Assembly (NCBI RefSeq): GCF_000332475.2
Contig: NZ_AOGX02000024.1
Span: 124,001-188,000, forward strand
DNA length: 64,000 bases
Source of the DNA: Leptospira yanagawae serovar Saopaulo str. Sao Paulo = ATCC 700523
GTDB lineage: Bacteria > Spirochaetota > Leptospiria > Leptospirales > Leptospiraceae
Direction: 5' to 3'
In this document: positions 1 to 9,251 of the stretch, one piece after another
Layout of the letters: each line of letters starts with the position of its first letter
Numbering within the stretch: the stretch's first letter is position 1
Translations under genes and position numbers: made by a program
The notes under the pieces: generated by a model
Database searches by the model: none
What the model was told of the DNA's origin: nothing
The model's input: only the letters and a program-made list of their open reading frames with translations

Positions 1-1257
1 CATGATTTGATTTTAGGAAATGCCAACCAGGAAAAAGAACTAAAAAAGAAAGCATTTAAAACAATTTATGAACTTGCTCGCGAATTTCCTGAAAACCAAC
101 TCTATCATAGTTTGGAGGCAAATCTTGCTTGGGAATTAGGAGAGACAAAATTTGCATCTTTTCATTATAGAAGGGCCTTGGCATTAAATGATTTGGATGA
201 AGTGCTTCGTTATGAAGCAGAAGAGTATGTTATCGAATTTGAAAAAGAAGAATCGAAATTGAGAAGAGAATTAGGGGATTATAGAAGGGATCGATATTAT
301 TCCGAAAAACATTCCTTATATCACAAAAGCAGTTTATTTCATCTTTTCCGTGCGAGAGATTTGAGTGCACAAACACCTATCGTCAGGAAGGAATTACTCG
401 AATTTTATAATTTATCAGGTGATGCAGTCAGATATACCAATTTGTTATTACGACTTCGAGAAGAAGATCCAAATTCGTTTAAACTCCAAAACAAATTAGA
501 ATTCGTTTTAAAAAATTTAAAGGAATCTATCGAATTCAAAGAAGGATACATCCAAATCGAACCAAATTCCGTTTTGGATTCACCAATCCGTTTCAGCCCA
601 GAAGTTTATGTTTTTGATTTAGAATCCAATTCCGCATTCCCTGACCATCTACAAGCTGGAAGGCTTTTTGCAGACGGATTACGGTATCAATTAAAAAACA
701 TGTTATCTGTTAGAGTGATCGAAGGTTCTGAATTCAAACACATTCGGAATCTATTAAAAGAATCAAATTTCCATCCATTTTCTCAAACCATACCCTTTTC
801 AATTGATAATCTACATCATTTAGATTCTAAACGGAAAAATGCAACTAAGGTTCGTTATGTAGTTCATGGAAAGTACCAAATCCAAAATGGCGACATTAAA
901 TTTGATATCTCAGTTTATGATAGGAATCAATTAAAAGACATTGCCAATTGGAAAACGAACCAAAGAGGTAGAGATAGTTTACCAACGATTTTACACCGAA
1001 TCAGCGAGAGAATCAAACAACTGTTACCAGTTGAGGGAAAAATCTTAAAAGTCAAAAAAGATGAAGTAATTGTTTCCATAGGAAAGGATGATGGAATCCA
1101 AAAAAACTCCCTTGTCTCATTTGAACGCCAAGGAAAGGTATTATTTGATGGAGAAATCCTCACTCTTGGTAAATCAATTGCTAGCGTAAAACCAAAAATG
1201 AGAGGTTGGGAAAAAGAGCTCGCTACCGGGGACTCTGTGGTTTTGAAAAAGCACTAA
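1..1257 (+). CDS. TPR-containing protein with FlgT-like C-terminal region (5' partial)
   Basis: The reading frame is open from the first base of the window, so the N-terminus is missing; the TTG at 7 is unlikely to be the true start. The first half is helical and repeat-like, with alternating Leu, Ala and Tyr as in tetratricopeptide repeats. The middle is a mixed alpha/beta region. The last 75 residues (around VEGKILKVKKDEVIVSIG) resemble the small beta domain found at the end of FlgT-like and other envelope proteins. It is probably an envelope or periplasmic protein, but the exact role is unknown. Its 3' end overlaps the convergent gene on the minus strand by 35 bases. Confidence 0.75.
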   Translation, partial: HDLILGNANQEKELKKKAFKTIYELAREFPENQLYHSLEANLAWELGETKFASFHYRRALALNDLDEVLRYEAEEYVIEFEKEESKLRRELGDYRRDRYYSEKHSLYHKSSLFHLFRARDLSAQTPIVRKELLEFYNLSGDAVRYTNLLLRLREEDPNSFKLQNKLEFVLKNLKESIEFKEGYIQIEPNSVLDSPIRFSPEVYVFDLESNSAFPDHLQAGRLFADGLRYQLKNMLSVRVIEGSEFKHIRNLLKESNFHPFSQTIPFSIDNLHHLDSKRKNATKVRYVVHGKYQIQNGDIKFDISVYDRNQLKDIANWKTNQRGRDSLPTILHRISERIKQLLPVEGKILKVKKDEVIVSIGKDDGIQKNSLVSFERQGKVLFDGEILTLGKSIASVKPKMRGWEKELATGDSVVLKKH

Positions 1258-1798
1258 GGTAAAAAGAAGAACAAAAGTTAAGAAGTGATTCCGATATTCT
1301 TGATTCCTTTTCAGAATCCAAATCACTTATCTCCAACTGACAAACATTCCTGTTCAGATAAACGGATTCTATATTTTCTTTTCGAAAACATTCGGCCAAT
1401 TCAGGTTGAAGATTTGGATAGTCTTTTGGTTCCAAATACATTTCCACATTAGAAAAATCGTAATTGGAAACAATTTTATGAATGTTTTTTTTTGGAGTTG
1501 GTTTCCATTCAAGATCAACATTTGGGTAAAAATATAAAATGCCTTCGTGGAGTTTAAATTCACCTTTATTTAACTGAGACTTTATTTCATCAGACTCATA
1601 ACGGATCAAATCTTTGTCCGAAAAAATCCGATCTTGGAATCCAACAAGAACTTCTCCCCTACCACTTACTTTTCGTTTGATCGTGACATACAAAACTTGT
1701 TGTTTTCCTAGTTTTTTTGATTCCTCCTCAATTCTATTGATGGTATCGATATCCAACCTGGAACTTTCTATCTTTTTTTTCTTAAAAAACCAAGTCAT
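1223..1798 (-). CDS. Conserved hypothetical protein, possibly HesB/IscA-like fold
   Basis: This 191-residue soluble protein has no signal peptide or membrane segment. Residues about 35-95 (LYVTIKRKVSGRGEVLVGF and on) have the strand pattern of HesB/IscA-like iron-sulphur carrier domains. The Cys ligands of that family are not in the expected places, so a cluster-carrier role is not supported. Cys residues occur only in the C-terminal half. It starts at an ATG just after an AG-rich stretch and overlaps the 3' end of the upstream TPR gene. I do not recognise a function. Confidence 0.6.
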   Translation of the reverse strand: MTWFFKKKKIESSRLDIDTINRIEEESKKLGKQQVLYVTIKRKVSGRGEVLVGFQDRIFSDKDLIRYESDEIKSQLNKGEFKLHEGILYFYPNVDLEWKPTPKKNIHKIVSNYDFSNVEMYLEPKDYPNLQPELAECFRKENIESVYLNRNVCQLEISDLDSEKESRISESLLNFCSSFYLSAFSKPQSPR

Positions 1799-1819
1799 AG
1801 TTTTAAAATCTTCCTTCTA

Positions 1820-2302
1820 ATGTACATGAATACTTTCATTTTCCGATCCAAATTCCCGGTTTCAAAAGCACAATTGTTCCAATTTCACGAAGAACCAATT
1901 GGCTTTTCCACATTGATGCAAGCAAATCCAGGGATAAAAATCATTCAGAAACCCAAATCCTTACAGGTTGGTGAAGTTGCTATATTAAAAGTACCTATGA
2001 TACCTTTTGTATATACAACTTGGATCGCAAAACATACGCTATATGAAAAAAATCAAATATTCCAAGACAACCAGGAAAAAGGTCCATTCCGAAAGTTTTT
2101 ACATTCCCATCGTTTTTTAGACGTGGATGGAAACCCAAATGAATCCATCCTTTCAGACGAAGTGGAAGTTTCCTTTTTTTTATGGCCCATATCAAAATAT
2201 TTTATATTTCCAATTTTATATTATTTATTTAGGAAAAGGCATCAGTTAACAGCCCACCACTTTAAAACAAATTATCGTTTAATTTTTAGCGGGTATTCTT
2301 GA
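1820..2302 (+). CDS. SRPBCC/START-like ligand-binding protein
   Basis: The 160-residue product begins with a strand, then the phrase FPVSKAQLFQFHEEP, which is typical of the first helix of SRPBCC (polyketide-cyclase/START-like) proteins. An early strand-rich section with a DEVEVSFFLWP-type segment follows. Such proteins bind small hydrophobic ligands, but the ligand here is unknown. The start is close to the divergent gene on the minus strand, so they may share a short promoter region. The 3' end overlaps mgsA by 24 bases. Confidence 0.6.
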   Translation: MYMNTFIFRSKFPVSKAQLFQFHEEPIGFSTLMQANPGIKIIQKPKSLQVGEVAILKVPMIPFVYTTWIAKHTLYEKNQIFQDNQEKGPFRKFLHSHRFLDVDGNPNESILSDEVEVSFFLWPISKYFIFPILYYLFRKRHQLTAHHFKTNYRLIFSGYS

Positions 2303-2713
2303 ACCATAATCAATGAGTTGCCGATTGTATTCTTTTTCCATGAGAGGTGAAGAGATTAAAAAATCGGCACTGGAACGATTGCACGCCATGGGTATATTGT
2401 ACAATACAGCGATCCTAAGAAGGGCTTTTACATCTGGATCGTGAGGTTGCGCAGAGAGGGGATCCCAGAAGAATACCATAAAATCAATGGAGTCTTCCAC
2501 GATTTTTGCTCCTATTTGTTGGTCACCACCTAGCGGACCAGAAATGAAGCGAAATACGGGAAGTCCAATTTGTTCGTGAATCAGTTTACCCGTTGTGCCC
2601 GTAGCAGACAAATGGTGTTTGCTTAAGGTTCCTTTATTGTATTTCACCCAATCTAAAAGATCCTCTTTTCTGTTATCATGAGCGATGAGAACAATCTTTT
2701 TAGTGGTTTCCAT
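2279..2713 (-). CDS. mgsA: Methylglyoxal synthase
   Basis: MgsA converts dihydroxyacetone phosphate to methylglyoxal and phosphate, a bypass that frees phosphate when sugar phosphates build up. The protein carries the family's hallmarks: IALIAHD-like start (IVLIAHDNRKEDLL), the phosphate-binding ATGTTG loop, the catalytic-Asp region SGPLGGDQQIGA, and DPLSAQPHDPDVKALLR. The length of about 144 residues matches the family. I chose the ATG at 2713 rather than the in-frame start at 2734 because the conserved domain begins right there. Confidence 0.95.
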   Translation of the reverse strand: METTKKIVLIAHDNRKEDLLDWVKYNKGTLSKHHLSATGTTGKLIHEQIGLPVFRFISGPLGGDQQIGAKIVEDSIDFMVFFWDPLSAQPHDPDVKALLRIAVLYNIPMACNRSSADFLISSPLMEKEYNRQLIDYGSRIPAKN

Positions 2714-2784
2714 TTTTCTTTGTATTAGTACCATAAATTGATAGTTCTTGCCAATTTCCAGGATTCAAGGAAAGTTTCCCTGAA

Positions 2785-3585
2785 ATGGTAATGCAAAACC
2801 GATTTTTTTGGATCCTCCTGGTATTCTTATCTCTTTCTCCATTATTTGCCAAGGATTCGAATCCAACGGGAGATTCACGTGTAGAATCCATCCTGCCGAC
2901 AAAACCGGAATCAGGTTCGCCTTGGGGGGAAAACGCACTCGATGTAGAAACCATTCCCGTCCTTAACTTAGTGGATGAAAAAAATTCCCAAAAACGTTGG
3001 AGTGATGCCAGTAAAGAATTTTCTCTTGCCATTGATGGCTTTGAATCCGGAAGAAAAAATCTCGAAAAACGACGGGAAGATTTTAAAAAGGAAGTCTTTT
3101 ATGAAGATCGGTATGAATGGCAAAAAGTAGCAAGACGAGAAAACAAAGAAAAAGAATTCCAAAAACAATTGTATGACCTTCGGTCACAAACAACCTTGCG
3201 CTTAGTGAAGGCGATGAATCTACTTGATAAAATCGAAAACCCTAAGGTAAAAGAAAGTCCCTCTTACATTGACCTTAAATCGGGAATTTACCGAGAGTAC
3301 ATCAAACACCAAGAATCATTTAAAAATTACCTACAGGTAATCGATTTCACCACTAGATATATTGAGATTTCGTCAAAAAATGAAATGGAAGCAGAACCTC
3401 ACAGACTACTTGCACTCTCTTATGAAAAAATGGAACAAAACGCGTTTCGCAATAAAAACCAAGAACTCTATTATGAGTTTAAGGAATTAAAGAAAAAACA
3501 TTTGTTACGCTTTGCTGAACTCCATTATGGTCGTGAATCAAAGGAGTTTGCCACCATCGAAGAAAAAGTGGGAAAAGATTTTTAA
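2785..3585 (+). CDS. Secreted alpha-helical protein, candidate FcpA-like flagellar sheath family
   Basis: The product has a clear signal peptide (WILLVFLSLSPLFA, cleavage after FA near residue 22) and then about 240 charged, helical residues rich in Lys, Glu and Tyr. No membrane segment or lipobox is present, so it should be periplasmic. The segment around YREYIKHQESFKNYLQ reminds me of the Leptospira flagellar-coiling protein FcpA, an all-helical sheath protein of the periplasmic flagellum. That link is from memory and not proven. It starts at ATG 2785, with another Met two codons later. Confidence 0.7.
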   Translation: MVMQNRFFWILLVFLSLSPLFAKDSNPTGDSRVESILPTKPESGSPWGENALDVETIPVLNLVDEKNSQKRWSDASKEFSLAIDGFESGRKNLEKRREDFKKEVFYEDRYEWQKVARRENKEKEFQKQLYDLRSQTTLRLVKAMNLLDKIENPKVKESPSYIDLKSGIYREYIKHQESFKNYLQVIDFTTRYIEISSKNEMEAEPHRLLALSYEKMEQNAFRNKNQELYYEFKELKKKHLLRFAELHYGRESKEFATIEEKVGKDF

Positions 3586-3588
3586 TCG

Positions 3589-4419
3589 TTACATCATCCC
3601 TAATTTCTTTTTTAAGGCACGATTCTCTTCCACTAACTCTTTAATTTCTTGTTCCGTGTATTCGAACAATCGATCTTGTGCTCGTAGAATTTTGTCTAAG
3701 TTCATTTCTTCGATTCGGGAATAATTGAGCACTTGTTCGGTTGCCTTTTGCAATTCTAATGCTTGTTTCAATTCTTTTTCCCGTAATTCATCCAATTGTT
3801 GGCTAGCTTTCACTCGTTCATGCAACTCAATCAGTTCCTGATTTTTCATATCATTTACTTTTTCAAGGGCATTATTGATCCCTGCTTGGGAACGTTTGAC
3901 CAGTTCCTCATATTGGAGAATGGAACGAAGGGCCTCGTTTTCTTTTTTCGATTCTTCGTATTCCTGATGCGCCAAAGAAAACACACCTTCAAAGAAACCA
4001 ACATTTTCTAAACAAGAGTTGCCGATATCTAAGGCGGCTGCTTTGTAAGATTCAGACTGGATGGTTCGGTCTAAGATCATCCTGAGTTCTCTTACATGTA
4101 ATGGGTTTTCCAAAACCAAATATTTAGGTTGTGATTGCACCATCTCTTGGATTTGGTTTGCTCCATCTTCTGAGGAAATGAGAATCAAAGAAACAAAAGG
4201 ACTCCCTTCAAAAATCGTAGTGACTTTCGATTGGATTTCTTGCCACTCCTTCAGTGTCACTTGGATGAATACAATATGAATATCGTTCGGTGTGATTGAA
4301 ATTTGATCCAATTCTTTTAAACCAATTTGGTTTACTTGGATTTTGATTTTTGAATGTTTCCAAAGCTCCACCGGAAACGGACGGCCTTGGGAAAGATTCC
4401 AAATGTAAGAAGTTTTCAA
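3589..4419 (-). CDS. Pseudo-receiver domain fused to a long coiled coil
   Basis: Residues 1-120 follow the alternating strand-helix pattern of a response-regulator receiver domain. The usual phospho-acceptor Asp at the end of strand 3 is replaced (IHIVFIQVT), and the conserved Lys of strand 5 is Asn (LVLENPLHVREL). From residue about 140 to the end the protein is one continuous coiled coil of Glu, Lys, Leu and Gln. It therefore looks like an unphosphorylated signalling or structural adaptor. The C-terminus ends in KKKLGMM. The gene ends four bases from the convergent secreted-protein gene. Confidence 0.75.
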   Translation of the reverse strand: MKTSYIWNLSQGRPFPVELWKHSKIKIQVNQIGLKELDQISITPNDIHIVFIQVTLKEWQEIQSKVTTIFEGSPFVSLILISSEDGANQIQEMVQSQPKYLVLENPLHVRELRMILDRTIQSESYKAAALDIGNSCLENVGFFEGVFSLAHQEYEESKKENEALRSILQYEELVKRSQAGINNALEKVNDMKNQELIELHERVKASQQLDELREKELKQALELQKATEQVLNYSRIEEMNLDKILRAQDRLFEYTEQEIKELVEENRALKKKLGMM

Positions 4420-4489
4420 ACCCGATCTCCTAAACTACAACTAGTCTCTATGGAACCGTAGATAGAGGAATTTTCTAGCAAATTTTGTC

Positions 4490-6082
4490 TCATTTTTTCT
4501 TAGGAATTCGATTTTTTACCGATTCCCAAAGGATTTCGATTCGGTCTCTTGTGCGGAAATAAAATCCTAATTTAGTACGAATGGAGTCCGGTAATTTGGC
4601 ATCCGTTCGGGAAATCATAATGTAGATCGAAAGAGTGGCGATGACAATATTCGCTGACCATGGACCCACCCAATCAGGCACGTTTTCTTTATAGGAAATA
4701 CCGGATCCAAAAATAAAAAATGTATAATAGATAAGCAAAAAAATGACAGCTAATGTGAAACTCATCCCTTTTCCGGATCGTTTGACAACTAGACCCAATG
4801 GGAAAGATAAAAAGAAGAAGATTTGGCAAGAAAGTGGTGTGGCAAATCGTTTATGGATTTCCACGTTAAAACCAGTGAGTGTTTTTTTGGATTCATTTAA
4901 AAGTTCTGATAATTGCGAGTAAAGTGTGAATTTTTGTGCGACATCTTCTTGGTTTCCAGAACTTGCACCCATGATGATCTCATACTTAAATTGTTCGACC
5001 ATCTGTTTCAATCCTCCCACACCTTTGATGGAAAGACCATACTCTTTTAAAATTTCTAATCCAGGAATTTTTTCCAAACCATCGGATTCTATCGCATTTC
5101 GAATTTCGATTAACATAGGTAAGGAAAATGTATCAGGTTTTACGTTGATACTCATAGTTTTGGTATCTTTTTTTGCTGGTGTGTTATAATCCATTTCACC
5201 ATTCATAAAATTGGTGATACCAATTGCATTTGTCTCCGGATCCCATTCAATCACATAACCTTTTTTCAACCGAACCGATTTTTCAAATTCCCCAGAAGAA
5301 TTCTTTTTTTCGACTAATAATCCTTCTTTGGCATTGATGATTTGTAACATCTTTGACCCACCCATTGGTACGGCCAAATTATTCACCATGATAAAGTCTG
5401 TTCCATCGGCAGAAATTGCCCATTCACGGATTTGGACATTGCTTAAGTTTCCATCTTCATCGACTCCACCGGAGTACATTGTTCTTCCTTTCTCCGAAAA
5501 GAAATCTTGGGTTTTGTCTCCAGAAAATTGGCCTGGTTGGATGGCAAGTAATGGATTGTAAGTTGCGATCCAATTATCAAAATCTTTCATCTTACGGGTG
5601 TTTTCTGGTCCAAGATAAAAATTAAGGTAACCGACTAGTAAGGTCATTACAAAACCAAACAACAAAAAATTACTGTAAATATAGGGAAACGAAACTCCGG
5701 AAGCTCGCATGGCAGTAATTTCTGAATCTCCAGACAACCTTCCCGCAGCCATGATCCCTGACATAAGGCAAGCCATCGGTATGGTCATAGGTAAGGTATT
5801 CCCAAATACATAACCCATATAATCTAATAAACGGAAAAAATCGACTCCCTTACCCACAAAGAGTCCAATCATTTTTTGGATGGCCACTGCCATGTAGATC
5901 ATCGTAAAAAAGGAAAGAGCGACTAAAAAGGGACTTAAAATTTCCTTAAGGATATAAATTCTTAATATGGAAGGTTTGAACCGTTTCCATTTTCCCATAC
6001 GATCTGTATCCACCATAAACCCAGGAGGCAGATCATCTTTGGAAAAAACACGAACAGTTCGTAAGTCAACTTGTTTACTCAC
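4490..6082 (-). CDS. lptF: LptF/LptG (YjgP/YjgQ) family permease of the LPS export complex
   Basis: LptF/G permeases pair with the LptB ATPase to pull lipopolysaccharide out of the inner membrane. The N-terminal section has the family's transmembrane helices ([45 protein letters not shown], the conserved coupling region). A large periplasmic section then follows, and three C-terminal helices ([21 protein letters not shown] onward). At 530 residues it is much longer than the usual 360; the extra length is mainly in the periplasmic domain. It overlaps the miaB stop by four bases, so the two are translated together. Whether it is F or G cannot be told from this window. Confidence 0.85.
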   Translation of the reverse strand: MSKQVDLRTVRVFSKDDLPPGFMVDTDRMGKWKRFKPSILRIYILKEILSPFLVALSFFTMIYMAVAIQKMIGLFVGKGVDFFRLLDYMGYVFGNTLPMTIPMACLMSGIMAAGRLSGDSEITAMRASGVSFPYIYSNFLLFGFVMTLLVGYLNFYLGPENTRKMKDFDNWIATYNPLLAIQPGQFSGDKTQDFFSEKGRTMYSGGVDEDGNLSNVQIREWAISADGTDFIMVNNLAVPMGGSKMLQIINAKEGLLVEKKNSSGEFEKSVRLKKGYVIEWDPETNAIGITNFMNGEMDYNTPAKKDTKTMSINVKPDTFSLPMLIEIRNAIESDGLEKIPGLEILKEYGLSIKGVGGLKQMVEQFKYEIIMGASSGNQEDVAQKFTLYSQLSELLNESKKTLTGFNVEIHKRFATPLSCQIFFFLSFPLGLVVKRSGKGMSFTLAVIFLLIYYTFFIFGSGISYKENVPDWVGPWSANIVIATLSIYIMISRTDAKLPDSIRTKLGFYFRTRDRIEILWESVKNRIPKKK

Positions 6083-7452
6083 ACAAGTTTTCCCTTTAAC
6101 GTTGCACTTGTAGCTTGTTCAATCAATACATTGACTGTTTTTCCAATCCAATCCGATAATTCTAAGGATTGGCCTTCTGGAATCGGAAAAACTACCATAC
6201 GCCCACAATGGGATCGGCCACATAACTCTTGTTTTGATTTCTTCGAAGTATTTTCAATTAAAATTGAAAATGTTTTTCCGATTTTTGAAAGATTTTTTTC
6301 TAAGGAGATTTTGGTTTGTAATTCAACAAGTTCAATCAATCGTCTACTTTTTGTCTCTTCCGGTACATCATCGATAAACTTACGTTTTGCTATTGTACCT
6401 TCACGTTCAGAATACTTAAACATGTAAGACATATCAAATTTTACTTTGTTTACCACCTCTAAAGTTTCCTGAAACTCTTCTTCCGTTTCTCCAGGAAAAC
6501 CTACAATGATATCAGAAGTGATTCCGATATCAGGAATCACCGACTGAATTCTAGTTACAAGTTCCAAATACTCCTCTTTAGTGTAACTTCGTTTCATATC
6601 ACGAAGCACTTTGGAACTTCCCGCTTGTAAAGGCATATGGATTTGCGAAGAAAAACGTTCCTCTTTCGCCATAAGTGAGATTAGGTGGTCAGGAAAGTCT
6701 TTCGGATGTGGGCTTGTAAATCGTATCCGTTCAATCGTTGTTTCTTTTAAAATGGATTCGACCAGAGCACAGAAATCATAACTTTCATAGGCATAACTGT
6801 TAACATTCTGTCCAAGTAAGGTGACTTGTTTGACACCCATTGATTCCAATTCTTTGATTTCTCGAATGATGGATTGCGGTTCTCGGCTCCTTTCGCGCCC
6901 TCTTGTGTAAGGAACCACACAGAAAGTACAAAAATTATTGCAACCTCGCATGATTGTTACAAATGCTTGGATGCCATTCACAACTTTAGGTTCTAATTCA
7001 TCATACGTTTCGGTTCGGGAAAGCCTAGTGAGTTGGACATCCCTTTCGCCAGCACGGATATTTTGAATGAGTTCAGGAAGGGTTCTGTAATTATCTGGCC
7101 CCACAATTAAATCAAGAGGCAATTCTTGGTTGAAAAGGTCTTCTCCCAAGTTTTGTGCCATACACCCAAGGACACCAATGACAAGATTGGGATTTTTCTT
7201 TTTGAGGTAACCGAGGGATTGTAACCTTCCATAAATTTTTGCATGGGCATTTTCGCGCACAGCGCAGGTATTGAGAAAGATGATATCGCTGTCTTCCACC
7301 GAATTTGTGGTTTCGTAATGCTCCTTACGGAACAATTCTTTGACAATGCCTGAATCGTATTCATTCATTTGGCAACCATAGGTTTCCACATAGACCTTTC
7401 CCAATTGGATGGAAGGGAGAGTTTCCTGGCTTTCTGTGACGGTAGGGTTCAT
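6079..7452 (-). CDS. miaB: tRNA-2-methylthio-N6-dimethylallyladenosine synthase
   Basis: MiaB is a radical-SAM enzyme that adds a methylthio group to isopentenyl-adenosine 37 of certain tRNAs. The N-terminal methylthiotransferase domain has its three Cys motifs ([27 protein letters not shown]). The radical-SAM cluster motif is CNNFCTFC near residue 160, followed by the family signature [17 protein letters not shown] domain ends the protein. Length is normal for the family. The gene is the first of a pair with lptF, and its start at 7452 faces the divergent J-like gene across about 60 bases. Confidence 0.96.
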   Translation of the reverse strand: MNPTVTESQETLPSIQLGKVYVETYGCQMNEYDSGIVKELFRKEHYETTNSVEDSDIIFLNTCAVRENAHAKIYGRLQSLGYLKKKNPNLVIGVLGCMAQNLGEDLFNQELPLDLIVGPDNYRTLPELIQNIRAGERDVQLTRLSRTETYDELEPKVVNGIQAFVTIMRGCNNFCTFCVVPYTRGRERSREPQSIIREIKELESMGVKQVTLLGQNVNSYAYESYDFCALVESILKETTIERIRFTSPHPKDFPDHLISLMAKEERFSSQIHMPLQAGSSKVLRDMKRSYTKEEYLELVTRIQSVIPDIGITSDIIVGFPGETEEEFQETLEVVNKVKFDMSYMFKYSEREGTIAKRKFIDDVPEETKSRRLIELVELQTKISLEKNLSKIGKTFSILIENTSKKSKQELCGRSHCGRMVVFPIPEGQSLELSDWIGKTVNVLIEQATSATLKGKLV

Positions 7453-7514
7453 ATTGGTATCATTTCCCAGGAAAATTCCTTGTAAAGCAAAGAAGAAACG
7501 TAACTAAAGGGTAT

Positions 7515-8126
7515 ATGGCTTGGGTGAAACGGGAAACCTACTACGAAATTTTGGGCATTCCGAGACATGCCTCGCGGGAAATGATTGAGGAAGTGTTTAC
7601 TTCAGAAATTGCCTTTTGGAAATTACTGAACGCAAGTGGTAGCATCGAAGCCAAGGAAAAAATTTTAGAACTCACAAAAGCCTACCTAACCCTATCCGAC
7701 CCAGAAGGGAGAAAACGTTACGACAAAGAACTAGACTTTACTTTTGTTTTGTTGGATGGAAAAGCCAAGGACCCAGAAATCGAAGAAGCCTACGACGTGT
7801 ATCGCCTCGCCCATAAAAAATCCTACCAAGAGATCCTAAGTGAATTCAGCAAATTCCGAGAAGAAATGGGGGAAACACTTTGGATTTTGAAAAAGACAAC
7901 CATTTATTTGGTGGGTAACCTTTTGTTGTACTCAGGCATTGTGTTGTATCGGTCCTTTGTGGTCCAACCAAGTGTAGGTGGAGCTAGTATGACAGCCACT
8001 GACCAATCTTCTTTTGATTCCCTTTCTCTTTTCTTTTTAGTTTTGAGTTTTTTAGGGTACTTGATTTTCCGTTTTCAGTATTTACCCAAACAACTGGAAA
8101 AAAGACGCCTTCAAAAACCAGTTTAA
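7515..8126 (+). CDS. Membrane protein with a degenerate J-domain
   Basis: Residues 5-75 resemble a DnaJ J-domain: it begins YYEILGIPRHASREMIEEVF and ends in SDPEGRKRYDKELDF. The HPD tripeptide that stimulates Hsp70 ATPase is absent; the corresponding loop reads LLNASGS. Two transmembrane helices lie near residues 130-150 and 170-190. It may hold a partner at the membrane rather than drive DnaK. The gene overlaps the convergent DUF1574 gene by four bases. Confidence 0.75.
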   Translation: MAWVKRETYYEILGIPRHASREMIEEVFTSEIAFWKLLNASGSIEAKEKILELTKAYLTLSDPEGRKRYDKELDFTFVLLDGKAKDPEIEEAYDVYRLAHKKSYQEILSEFSKFREEMGETLWILKKTTIYLVGNLLLYSGIVLYRSFVVQPSVGGASMTATDQSSFDSLSLFFLVLSFLGYLIFRFQYLPKQLEKRRLQKPV

Positions 8127-9250
8127 ATAGACTTAGGGAATAAAATTGGCAAAAGGTTTGGAAAACATGCCCCACTCAAATGGAGAGAATCCACAAAGTC
8201 TTTACACTTCCAATTGGAATCTAAACTTGGATCCACAACTTTAAACTTTGAATTGGGAGTTTTGGATACCAATTCCACTTCCTTCCGTACCTCAGAATTG
8301 AATTTTTCGAGTAAACCATCTGATGCCAACCGTTTCCGTAGAGGTTCTGAAACCACAGGAAAATAAACGATTACCGGAATTCCGGTTCCTTGTAACCGCT
8401 GTAACATTCGTTTAAAAAAATAAACTTGAGTGGGAGATAAACTTTGGCCTTTCAAATACTGATTGTACATGGCCTCTGCATCTCGTTCTAAAAATACATC
8501 CATATTGGCAAATTTGATTTCATTGGGAAGGGCTCCAAACTTCACTCGATTTACCAATTTGATTTTATCGATGTAACCCCGTTTGTGTTCTTTTCCTGTA
8601 ATGCCAGCAGTCATACCTGGGAAAAAACCGATTTCAATTTCTTTGTTATTGGCTTTTATCGCAGTGGGATCGAGTGGATACTTGTATAACGCAAATAATT
8701 TTTTTAGAAAATATACTTCTGCTTCATCTACAGAAAATCCACTAGCATTTGTTTGCCAAGGATCCTTAGATCTGGATCGGAAAAAATCTATATTTTCAAG
8801 GACGTAACTCGGATCATAGGAACCATTGAGTGAATAATCAATTGAGGCTCTCGCAAATAAAAGTGGATCCACTTCGATTAACACATAACGAATCGGTAAA
8901 TTTGTTTCTAAAACTCGCTCCAGCCAATAGGCTTGGAAACTCGGTGGACCAAAGGGGGCTGCATAATTAAATGAATTCGTATTTGGAAAATATGATTCCA
9001 ACATTACTGAATCAAACTCACCAGAACGAGAACTACCGAGAATCAAACCAATTTGTTTGTTTGGATTTTTTTTAGCTTCAGAAAGCATAACCTCAAACAA
9101 ATCTTCTTTCAGTTCATAAAACTTACGTTCAATCTTCTTCCAACTATAGGTATTTTCCACTACAATGGGCAGAAAAAACAATTTATCGATGCAAAACAGT
9201 AAAAACGCTAATACCAAAGGATACAACACAACAGGAAAAGTTTTTTTCAT
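8123..9250 (-). CDS. DUF1574-family (SGNH/AlgX-like) protein
   Basis: This 375-residue protein has one N-terminal membrane anchor (PLVLAFLLFCIDKLFFLPIVV). It then has a long periplasmic domain with the block LILGSSRSGEFD near residue 70, which has the Gly-x-Ser nucleophile pattern of SGNH-type acyl hydrolases and transferases. The family is called DUF1574 in leptospires. It starts one base after the stop of the MBOAT gene, so the two are translationally coupled. It is likely the periplasmic partner that passes an acyl group to a surface polymer. The target is unknown. Confidence 0.8.
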   Translation of the reverse strand: MKKTFPVVLYPLVLAFLLFCIDKLFFLPIVVENTYSWKKIERKFYELKEDLFEVMLSEAKKNPNKQIGLILGSSRSGEFDSVMLESYFPNTNSFNYAAPFGPPSFQAYWLERVLETNLPIRYVLIEVDPLLFARASIDYSLNGSYDPSYVLENIDFFRSRSKDPWQTNASGFSVDEAEVYFLKKLFALYKYPLDPTAIKANNKEIEIGFFPGMTAGITGKEHKRGYIDKIKLVNRVKFGALPNEIKFANMDVFLERDAEAMYNQYLKGQSLSPTQVYFFKRMLQRLQGTGIPVIVYFPVVSEPLRKRLASDGLLEKFNSEVRKEVELVSKTPNSKFKVVDPSLDSNWKCKDFVDSLHLSGACFPNLLPILFPKSI

Positions 9251-9251
9251 A

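Noticed and set aside
4440..4475. Short CTCTAT/ATAGAG hairpin between the lptF and pseudo-receiver genes
   Set aside because: Both genes face the same way, the stem is six pairs with a ten-base loop, and no U-tract follows; it is likely chance.
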